A stretch of DNA of 64,000 bases from GCA-2733415 sp964276095 (GTDB lineage Bacteria > Bacteroidota > Bacteroidia > Flavobacteriales > Flavobacteriaceae), in the NCBI GenBank assembly GCA_964276095.1, contig CAXYDR010000003.1, forward strand, positions 744,001 through 808,000, written 5' to 3'. This document shows, in pieces, positions 37,122 to 43,501 of this stretch. The position numbers were made by a program, and so were the translations under genes. Within the stretch, counting starts at the first letter, position 1; each line of letters begins with the position of its first letter. The notes beneath the pieces are model-generated. The model worked only from the letters and a program-made list of their open reading frames with translations, was not told the DNA's origin and ran no database searches.

Positions 37122-37745
37122 CTATTTGTTAGCCCCTTCTTCTATTATTGTTCTAAAAGTGAGGTTAATTCTTATTCCTTTTTTATATTTAGTTGGCGGT
37201 AACCTATGCAACCAATTTGTTTGCGTTGTCCCTCTCATTACTAATAGACTTCCATGACTTAGTACTAACGAAATTTTCTCTTTAGTTACTTTATGCTTAA
37301 ACGCAAAGTTTCTTTCAGCACCAAAACTTAATGACGCAATTGCACCATTTTTTTTCAGCTTCTTTTCTGCATCACTATGCCAAGCCATTCCTTCTGATTC
37401 ATTATGGTATAAATTAAGTAAACATGAGTTGAATGTTTCTCCTGTGTTTTGCTCTACCATTTCTTTTAGCTTTAATAAATTTTCAGTCCAAGGCAATGCT
37501 TTTTTTGTTGTGTTAGAATATTCATATTCAAATTGCTCATCACCATACCAGGCTACTTTTCTTTTTGTAATTATTCGTTTCCCAAACAGAACGGCTTCAT
37601 CATTTTTCCATTCTATATTATTAAGCAGGTATTTATAATAACCATTAGCAACCTCATTAATTACAATTTGACCATAATAATTAACCTCTCCGTCCTTTGG
37701 CAATAAATTATGATTTTCTCCCATTTCATTATTAAACAAATCCAT
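37122..37745 (-). CDS. AlkB-like 2-oxoglutarate/Fe(II) dioxygenase
   Basis: The protein has 207 residues from the ATG at 37745. A TTG start further upstream lies inside the -7 box described below, so it is rejected. The iron-binding HxD is in GMAWHSDAEKKL, the distal His in NWLHRLPPTK, and the 2-oxoglutarate-binding arginines in GIRINLTFR. Members reverse alkylation damage in DNA or RNA by oxidative demethylation. It is a single gene, consistent with a stand-alone repair enzyme. Confidence 0.9.
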   Translation of the reverse strand: MDLFNNEMGENHNLLPKDGEVNYYGQIVINEVANGYYKYLLNNIEWKNDEAVLFGKRIITKRKVAWYGDEQFEYEYSNTTKKALPWTENLLKLKEMVEQNTGETFNSCLLNLYHNESEGMAWHSDAEKKLKKNGAIASLSFGAERNFAFKHKVTKEKISLVLSHGSLLVMRGTTQTNWLHRLPPTKYKKGIRINLTFRTIIEEGANK

Positions 37746-37787
37746 ACACACACTACTCTCTTGTTGTTTACTATTCAATATTTTGCG

Positions 37788-37795
37788 CAAAACTA
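37788..37795 (-). promoter_or_regulatory. Candidate -7 box of the AlkB-like gene
   Basis: The minus strand reads TAGTTTTG, which fits TAnnTTTG, and would give a leader of about 35 nt before the ATG at 37745. Confidence 0.45.
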
Positions 37796-37857
37796 ATATA
37801 CTATATATCTTATATAAAATTCAATTAATTTAATTATGACAAAAAACACACAATCAA

Positions 37858-37888
37858 TTTGCCATCTCGATAAAGCATCGTACATTTG
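37858..37888 (+). promoter_or_regulatory. Promoter of rpsP-rimM
   Basis: TTTG (37858-37861), 19 bp, TACATTTG (37881-37888): an exact match to the Bacteroidota consensus. The leader before rpsP is about 50 nt. Confidence 0.85.
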
Positions 37889-37944
37889 CAGACTTATTTA
37901 TAATTAATAACCGAAGGTCGTGAACCTTCAAAAATTAACACATT

Positions 37945-38409
37945 ATGCCTGTTAAAATTAGATTACAAAGACATGGTAAAAAAGGAAAACCTTTTTACTG
38001 GATAGTAGCTGCTGACTCAAGATCAAAAAGAGATGGTAGATTTTTAGAAAAGTTAGGAACATACAACCCTAATTTTAACCCTGCAAAAATTGACTTAGAT
38101 GTTGATGGATCTGTTGCATGGTTAGGTAAAGGTGCACAACCTACTGATACTGCAAGAGCAATACTTTCTTACAAAGGAGTTATGTTCAAGAATCACTTAT
38201 TAGGTGGTGTAGCAAAAGGTGCTTTAACTGAAGAGCAAGCTGAAGCAAAATTTACTGCTTGGGTTGATGCTAAAGAAGGTAAAGTTCAAGGTAAAAAAGA
38301 TGGTTTAGCTCAAGCGCAAGCAGATGCTGAAGCAAAAGCTTTTGAAGCTGAAAAAGCTATCAACGAAGCTAGAATTGCTGCGGCAGCTCCAGCTCAAGAA
38401 GAAGAATAA
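37945..38409 (+). CDS. rpsP: 30S ribosomal protein S16
   Basis: This 154-residue protein begins with the S16 core (MPVKIRLQRHGKKGKPFYWI, VAADSRSKRDGRFLEKLGTY). A long alanine- and glutamate-rich tail (about 90-154; AQAQADAEAKAFEAEKAI) follows, typical of Bacteroidota S16 and absent from E. coli S16, which has about 82 residues. It binds 16S rRNA and helps 30S assembly. rimM follows 3 bp later in the same transcript. Confidence 0.97.
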   Translation: MPVKIRLQRHGKKGKPFYWIVAADSRSKRDGRFLEKLGTYNPNFNPAKIDLDVDGSVAWLGKGAQPTDTARAILSYKGVMFKNHLLGGVAKGALTEEQAEAKFTAWVDAKEGKVQGKKDGLAQAQADAEAKAFEAEKAINEARIAAAAPAQEEE

Positions 38410-38412
38410 TCT

Positions 38413-38943
38413 ATGCAAATTAAAGATTGTTTCTATTTAGGAAAAATCGTTAAAAAGTATAGCTTCAAAGGAGAACTCTTAGTCAAATTAGACACAGATG
38501 AACCTGAGATATTTAAAAATTTGGAATCAGTTTTTATTTCTTTACGAAATAATCTGATTCCTTTTTTTGTAGATAGCTGTAAACTTCACAAATCACAACT
38601 GCTTCGAATAAAATTTGAAGATGTAGATAGCGAAGAGGATGCTGACGCTTTACTAAAATCTGATTTATACCTGCCGTTATCTATCTTACCTACATTAAGT
38701 GGTAATAAATTTTACTACCATGAGGTTACTGGTTTCACCGTAATTGATGAGGATTTTGGAGAAGTTGGTGTTATTGACAACATTAATGATACTGGCGCTC
38801 AAGAGCTATTTGTAATTGATCGAGATGGGATTGAAATTCTGATCCCTGTAAACGATCAGTTTATCAAAAAAGTAGATAGAGACAAAAAACAAATACTAGT
38901 TAATACTCCAGAAGGACTTATTGATTTATATTTGGAAGATTAA
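38413..38943 (+). CDS. rimM: Ribosome maturation factor RimM
   Basis: This 176-residue protein has an N-terminal RimM beta-barrel (LGKIVKKYSFKGELLVKLDT) and a C-terminal PRC-barrel domain (YYHEVTGFTVIDEDFGEVGV, IDNINDTGAQELFVI, VNDQFIKKVDR). It acts in 16S processing and 30S maturation. It is in an operon with rpsP, and the tRNA-Ser gene begins 5 bp after its stop, so the tRNA may be cut from the same transcript. Confidence 0.96.
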   Translation: MQIKDCFYLGKIVKKYSFKGELLVKLDTDEPEIFKNLESVFISLRNNLIPFFVDSCKLHKSQLLRIKFEDVDSEEDADALLKSDLYLPLSILPTLSGNKFYYHEVTGFTVIDEDFGEVGVIDNINDTGAQELFVIDRDGIEILIPVNDQFIKKVDRDKKQILVNTPEGLIDLYLED

Positions 38944-38948
38944 TATTT

Positions 38949-39035
38949 AGAGAGGTGCTAGAGCGGTCGAATAGGCTACCCTGGAAAGGTAGAGTACTCG
39001 CAAGGGTACCGAGGGTTCGAATCCCTTCCTCTCTA
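38949..39035 (+). tRNA. tRNA-Ser (GGA), integration site
   Basis: The 87-nt gene has an acceptor stem AGAGAGG/CCTCTCT and the anticodon loop CTGGAAA (GGA, reading UCC). The long variable arm is typical of tRNA-Ser, and the T stem-loop is GAGGG-TTCGAAT-CCCTT. Its last 12 bases plus the following C (39024-39036) are repeated at 57873-57885, so a mobile element has used its 3' end and rebuilt it. Confidence 0.93.
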
Positions 39036-39036
39036 C
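39024..39036 (+). repeat. attL core, 13-bp direct repeat
   Basis: CCTTCCTCTCTAC, overlapping the tRNA-Ser 3' end by 12 bases and identical to 57873-57885. Confidence 0.85.
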
Positions 39037-39073
39037 AATTTATATCTCAAACAACACGAGCTATATCATTTAA

Positions 39074-39108
39074 GGCTAACTTAGTTTATACTATAAACTT
39101 TGTTAGCC
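39074..39108 (+). terminator. Long hairpin inside the left end
   Basis: GGCTAAC (39074-39080) pairs with GTTAGCC (39102-39108), and AGTTTATA with TATAAACT inside. It follows the tRNA-Ser by 38 bp and could replace the tRNA terminator that the insertion displaced; there is little T-run, so a binding-site role is the alternative. Confidence 0.5.
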
Positions 39109-39207
39109 CTTATTATTTAAGGCACTTCCCATACTTTACTGAGAGTTGAGGTCATTTTAAATCATCCAATACAAACCTCAAACCTCACTTTATATCTGAA
39201 AACTTAA

Positions 39208-39226
39208 TTACCCTATACGTTACCCT
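39208..39226 (+). repeat. Subterminal repeat, left copy
   Basis: The 19-bp sequence TTACCCTATACGTTACCCT contains two GTTACCCT-like units and differs at one position from 57796-57814. An inverted unit, AGGGTAAC, follows at 39245-39252. Arm-type integrase or excisionase sites are the likely function. Confidence 0.6.
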
Positions 39227-39258
39227 CTGGTTTAACTTAAAACTAGGGTAACAAAAAA

Positions 39259-39314
39259 TTCACAACCCTCACAATAAGCTGGAGGTTGTGAAGTAAAAAA
39301 AGAAGATTTGCTCA
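39259..39314 (+). promoter_or_regulatory. 56-nt leader repeat, copy 1 (before integrase)
   Basis: TTCACAACC at 39259-39267 is inverted as GGTTGTGAA at 39284-39292, then 14 nt later TTTGCTCA at 39307-39314. An ungapped copy (47 of 56 identical by my count) lies at 41415-41470. The integrase ATG is 26 nt further on. It may be an operator combined with a promoter or an RNA hairpin. Confidence 0.6.
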
Positions 39315-39339
39315 ATTAATAATTATAAAAAAAAATATT

Positions 39340-40572
39340 ATGAGTAAACTAAAAATTAATTTCTATTTAAAGAAAGAGAAAATTCAAGACGGAAAAAGTG
39401 CTATTTATTCCAAAATAACGTTGGGCTCAACCTCAACAACTATGGCAACGGGTAAATACATCTGTTCTAAAAGATGGAAAACCACTAAAGGATTAAAGTT
39501 AGCTAAAAAAGTAGCAAATGAATTATCCTTAAAAAACCACCTATCATTAATAACTGATAAAATTGATGATATATACCTCAAGCTAGAAAAAACAACGAAA
39601 AGTAATATCACAGCAATAGACTTAAAGAACTCCTATTTAGGAAAGAAAGAGACTACATTCACGCTTTTGAAGGTAATTCAATATCATAATGCACATTTTA
39701 AGAAAAGAGTTCATAAGGGTGACGTCTCTGAACTTACTTTAGAAAAGTACTTACGAGTTGAAAACATATTATCAACCTTCATTGAAAAAAAATATAAAAA
39801 AAGAGATTTACCTTTTGAAGATATCAATGATGAATTTGTATTCTCTCTAGATGACTACTTAAGATTTGATAGACTGAACGGAAATACTTGTGGATTATCT
39901 AATAACACCACAGTGAAATACTTTTCAAACATTAATACAATGTTTAGGTATGCTAAGAAAAGAAAAAAAATACATACTAACCCTTTTGAATCTTATGACA
40001 AAAAACTGAAAGAAGTAGACACTATTTATCTAACACCAACTGAACTAAAAAACATTGAAGACTTAACATTTGACTCTTATAGACTAGAAACAGTTAGAGA
40101 TATATTTCTATTTAGTTGTTACACGTCTTACGCACCAGTTGATGCAATGAAACTTACCTGGAATGATATTACTACCGATTTAGATGGTGATAAATGGATT
40201 AGAACATCTAGGAAAAAATCAAAAGTAAAATCAGATATGATAACATTACCTCCAGTAATAAGGATTATAAAAAAGTACAAGAACGACCCAAGATGCGTAA
40301 ATGACAATAGGCTTCTACCTAGATATAGCAATCAAAAAATGAACGAATACCTTAAAGAAATAGCCTTATTAGCTGGGATTAACAAAAAAATAACCTGGTA
40401 TGTCAGCAGACATACTTTTGCAACTACTGTTTGTTTAAGTAACAGAATACCACTTGAGCATGTTTCAAAAATGATGGGGCATAGAAAAATAACGCAAACA
40501 CAACATTATGCTAAACTTACTGATGAGGTTTTAAAATTAGAAACAAATAGATTAAAACAGATATTCAAATAA
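39340..40572 (+). CDS. Tyrosine recombinase (integrase) of the element
   Basis: This 410-residue protein has an N-terminal arm-binding domain (about 1-90), a SAM-like core-binding domain (about 105-215) and a catalytic domain. The box II residues are in WYVSRHTFATT (H..R), then MMGHRKITQTQHYAKL supplies the His and the nucleophile Tyr. In box I the usual Arg is missing: the site reads CYTSYAPVDAMKLTW. IntDOT-type integrases of Bacteroidota also lack this Arg. It lies 300 bp from tRNA-Ser and reads away from it. Confidence 0.93.
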   Translation: MSKLKINFYLKKEKIQDGKSAIYSKITLGSTSTTMATGKYICSKRWKTTKGLKLAKKVANELSLKNHLSLITDKIDDIYLKLEKTTKSNITAIDLKNSYLGKKETTFTLLKVIQYHNAHFKKRVHKGDVSELTLEKYLRVENILSTFIEKKYKKRDLPFEDINDEFVFSLDDYLRFDRLNGNTCGLSNNTTVKYFSNINTMFRYAKKRKKIHTNPFESYDKKLKEVDTIYLTPTELKNIEDLTFDSYRLETVRDIFLFSCYTSYAPVDAMKLTWNDITTDLDGDKWIRTSRKKSKVKSDMITLPPVIRIIKKYKNDPRCVNDNRLLPRYSNQKMNEYLKEIALLAGINKKITWYVSRHTFATTVCLSNRIPLEHVSKMMGHRKITQTQHYAKLTDEVLKLETNRLKQIFK

Positions 40573-40616
40573 ATTATTAAATTGTAGCTTGGAATTAATA
40601 TTTAAAGAAGTTTTTA

Positions 40617-41414
40617 ATGAAAACCAACATAGCTATAATTAAATCAACAATTAATACAATAGGAAGGTGTCATTATAGATATAACGAAAGAATAAAAGAT
40701 TATACTTATAATGGCATTAACCCTTCCGAACTTAAAGAGGATTTTTACCCGAATTTAAAAGCTGATTTTTTCAAAAGAATATCATTACAATTAGTCAGAA
40801 ATAAGATTGACAATAAACTCATCAATTTACTTCTTAAAATACTGCAAGATAACCTAGAACACCTACAAGAAAGAAAGAATTTCCTTAGAGTAGGTTACTT
40901 ATTAGATAAAGAAAACAATAAACTATCTACAGATGCTGAAGCTACCCATGATAACATAAACATCATAATAGAAGTTCAACAAAGAATACTTACTAACCTA
41001 CACGGTTATTTGGTAGAATTAGCTGGAGATTTAGAATACTTAATTGAGGAAGACTTTAAAAACTTATCTACAGATACTGAAGACAGCTCTTTGGATGAAT
41101 CAATAAATTTAAAGACTTTAGAAAAGACAACTGTAAACCTTTCCAAAAAAGACTCTATTACTCTATTCTTATTATTAGAACAATTAAATATTCTTGACTT
41201 TAAAAAAACAAATAGAAATAGTTTTATAGAAAGTAATTTTGAGTACACTAATAGAAACAACATACACCCCTTAAAGAAAATAAATTCAGATATATCTAAC
41301 CTAAAAGATTCAAATTCCTATAAATCCAGAAACAAAAACTCTATCCAAAAACTCATCAATAAATTAATAAATGACCTTGAAGGTTTTGATTTTGATTTAT
41401 TCTTTAAACAATAG
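40617..41414 (+). CDS. Unassigned protein of the mobile element
   Basis: A 265-residue, largely helical, charged protein without signal peptide or membrane segment. The C-terminal part (NLSKKDSITLFLLLEQLNIL, then IESNFEYTNRNNIHPL) vaguely resembles the end of RteC-type proteins that regulate excision in Bacteroides elements. I give this only as a possibility. It follows the integrase by 44 bp, and a leader repeat begins exactly at its stop. Confidence 0.6.
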   Translation: MKTNIAIIKSTINTIGRCHYRYNERIKDYTYNGINPSELKEDFYPNLKADFFKRISLQLVRNKIDNKLINLLLKILQDNLEHLQERKNFLRVGYLLDKENNKLSTDAEATHDNINIIIEVQQRILTNLHGYLVELAGDLEYLIEEDFKNLSTDTEDSSLDESINLKTLEKTTVNLSKKDSITLFLLLEQLNILDFKKTNRNSFIESNFEYTNRNNIHPLKKINSDISNLKDSNSYKSRNKNSIQKLINKLINDLEGFDFDLFFKQ

Positions 41415-41470
41415 TTCACAACCTTCACAACAAACTGGACGTTGTGAAGTAATAATAGTCTATTTGCTCA
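41415..41470 (+). promoter_or_regulatory. 56-nt leader repeat, copy 2 (before HTH gene)
   Basis: TTCACAAC at 41415-41422 pairs with GTTGTGAA at 41441-41448; TTTGCTCA follows at 41463-41470 at the same 14-nt distance as in copy 1. The ATG of the HTH gene is 23 nt downstream. Confidence 0.6.
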
Positions 41471-41492
41471 TATAAACTTAAAAAAAAAGAAT

Positions 41493-41789
41493 ATGAGACA
41501 TATTGAATTACCAACATTAAGCGCAATTGAAAGTTTAATAACACCTATTTTAACTGAATTAAAAAATCTAAAAACTTATTCAAATGAAACCAATTACAAA
41601 CATCAGTTTTACAAGAATAAAGACTTAAAGAAAATATTTGATTTATCTGACAACACCATAAAACATTATAGAAAAATCAATTACCTTCCTTTTACTAAAA
41701 TTGGTTCAATATACTATTATCCAATTAATGAAATAGACAAGATATTAAAAGATAACTCTAATTATGATTTAATAAATAACAATTATTAA
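41493..41789 (+). CDS. Small helix-turn-helix protein (excisionase/MerR-type HTH)
   Basis: This 98-residue protein carries a single HTH_17-type domain: YKNKDLKKIFDLSDNTIKHY, then a KINYLPFTKIGSIYYYPINE wing. Such proteins in Bacteroidota elements act as excisionases or repressors. It shares its upstream leader with the integrase, so it is a good candidate for co-regulation with, or control of, excision. Confidence 0.8.
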   Translation: MRHIELPTLSAIESLITPILTELKNLKTYSNETNYKHQFYKNKDLKKIFDLSDNTIKHYRKINYLPFTKIGSIYYYPINEIDKILKDNSNYDLINNNY

Positions 41790-41865
41790 ATCTCTTTCAT
41801 ACCTACATTATGTTGCAGGTTTTTTACAAAACCAATGCAACAATATTTAAAATTAGAATTATCAC

Positions 41866-43098
41866 ATGAAATATATAATACGCATACCTATCAATTTAAA
41901 TATAGATGATATCCTTAAAGAACACCCTCCTAAATCAAAACTTAAAAAGGAAAAGTTACTTTATATTATTTATCTTATATACTACACTCGTTTTATTAAT
42001 GTTGACAACTGGTATAAATGTGAATGGGCTATTTTAAATGCTGAATACTTAAAAAGCATTATTAGTAATTACAAAATATACCTGGATTACCTTAAAGGTG
42101 CTAATGTAATAGAATCAAATAATCAGTACATCGCTGGCGAGCGTTCTAGGGGATATAAGCTTTGTTCTTTTGCTCATATGTACTGGCTATCAACAAAACT
42201 TGAATTATCAGATAAGACTCTTATTAATGCCTTAAGAAAACTGGAGAATAAAACTTTTGACAACAATAAATTTGTAGAAAGACAATTAAATTATCTATAT
42301 GTATGGTTTGATGATAAATTAAGGATTGAGTTTCCAGGAGATGCTTTTGACAATTACCAGAAAAGTCAAGCCCTAAAAATAAATGACAACATCTATAGAT
42401 TTAAAATTGACAAATTTGGAAAAAGACTACATACCAACTTAACAAATTTAAAAAAGGAACATAGAGAATATTTAAGGTACGACAATAAACCCCTTATTAG
42501 CATAGATATTAAATGTTCTCAACCTTATTTAGTAATTAAATTATTATTAGATGAGGTTTCGAATACATATCCAGATGTACATTTACAGCTTTCAAACCTT
42601 AACACCAACGAAGAAAAAACAGCTTATCTAAACACTTTAGAAAAACATGATGGGTTATCATCATATATTAATGATGTTAGCTTAGGACGTCTATATGAAG
42701 TCTTAGGCACTGGATTGAAAAAAAAGCATGGGTATATGCTATTAAGAGAAATGCTTAAAAAAGTTATGTATAAAATTATCTTTTCAAAGGCTAGATATAC
42801 AGATACCTCTAAGAAGGTTTTTAAAAAAACATATCCATTTGTTAATGATGTTTTTAATAAAAGCAAAAGGGTTCATTACAAAGATTTGTGCAAAAACCTA
42901 CAACGTTTAGAATCAAATTTAATACTAAACGTTATTTGTAAGGAAATAGCAGAAACAAATAAAGATATTCCAATGTTTACTATTCATGATTCAATTATGA
43001 CCATTCCAGAACATGTAGATACCGTATATAACATCATGATGAACATATTAACAGAAGCTATTGGGTTTACACCTACATTGGATATTGAAAATCATTAA
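41866..43098 (+). CDS. Small family-A-polymerase-like protein (TV-Pol-like)
   Basis: A 410-residue protein with three motifs in the order of a family A polymerase palm. Motif A-like: KPLISIDIKCSQPYLV. Motif B-like helix: MYKIIFSKARYTDTSKK. Motif C-like: PMFTIHDSIMTIP, close to the HD of DNA polymerase I. Exonuclease domains are absent. A family of this kind, TV-Pol, has been described in transposons and viruses and placed between family A DNA polymerases and T7-type RNA polymerases; the assignment here is mine from motifs. It would replicate or prime the element. Its stop overlaps the convergent small gene by 4 bp. Confidence 0.55.
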   Translation: MKYIIRIPINLNIDDILKEHPPKSKLKKEKLLYIIYLIYYTRFINVDNWYKCEWAILNAEYLKSIISNYKIYLDYLKGANVIESNNQYIAGERSRGYKLCSFAHMYWLSTKLELSDKTLINALRKLENKTFDNNKFVERQLNYLYVWFDDKLRIEFPGDAFDNYQKSQALKINDNIYRFKIDKFGKRLHTNLTNLKKEHREYLRYDNKPLISIDIKCSQPYLVIKLLLDEVSNTYPDVHLQLSNLNTNEEKTAYLNTLEKHDGLSSYINDVSLGRLYEVLGTGLKKKHGYMLLREMLKKVMYKIIFSKARYTDTSKKVFKKTYPFVNDVFNKSKRVHYKDLCKNLQRLESNLILNVICKEIAETNKDIPMFTIHDSIMTIPEHVDTVYNIMMNILTEAIGFTPTLDIENH

Positions 43099-43478
43099 CA
43101 TATTCGCTCACCATTTTCCCAATATTCTTTTCTACCGTCAAGATATTCTACAGCTGGTCTATTATTCTCTCTATGTAATTCATCATCTCTAAACCATCTT
43201 CTTGTGCTCATATTGTCAATTAAAGCTGGCTCATCATTGTCTTTATGTCTAAGATTTTCTTTATACCAAGCTACTCTCCCATTTGGATAAATTAAACAGT
43301 ATATACTTTCTTCTGTCAAAGAACAGCACCATTCCTCATACATCCCATTAGAAATATCTCCAAACACTTGCTGTAAGTTTTCTTTCGGCTCTTTTGGATT
43401 ATTTTCTTTAAGTCTTATTATATTGCCATCCACATTAAACCGCCTATTCAAATACTTAAAAATCCTTTCCCTATCCAT
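43095..43478 (-). CDS. Small protein with W-NG-HR-type repeats, partner of the RT gene
   Basis: The protein has 127 residues from the ATG at 43478; a GTG 18 bp upstream also keeps the frame. The second half repeats a pattern of GR..WY..N..H...NDEPAL and RRWFRDDELHRENNRPAV, then GRKEYWENGER. These toxin-associated or phage-associated repeats resemble MORN strands, each ending in HR.nnrPA. It lies 24 bp after the RT gene on the same strand and is probably translated from the same mRNA. Function unknown; a modulator of the RT is conceivable. Confidence 0.6.
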   Translation of the reverse strand: MDRERIFKYLNRRFNVDGNIIRLKENNPKEPKENLQQVFGDISNGMYEEWCCSLTEESIYCLIYPNGRVAWYKENLRHKDNDEPALIDNMSTRRWFRDDELHRENNRPAVEYLDGRKEYWENGERIC

Positions 43479-43501
43479 ATTAAAATCCCTAAACACTAAC
43501 T

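Noticed and set aside
38955..39149. 64-aa open frame over tRNA-Ser
   Set aside because: Its first half is the tRNA itself read as protein; the residues PRVRIPSS are a usual tRNA artefact.
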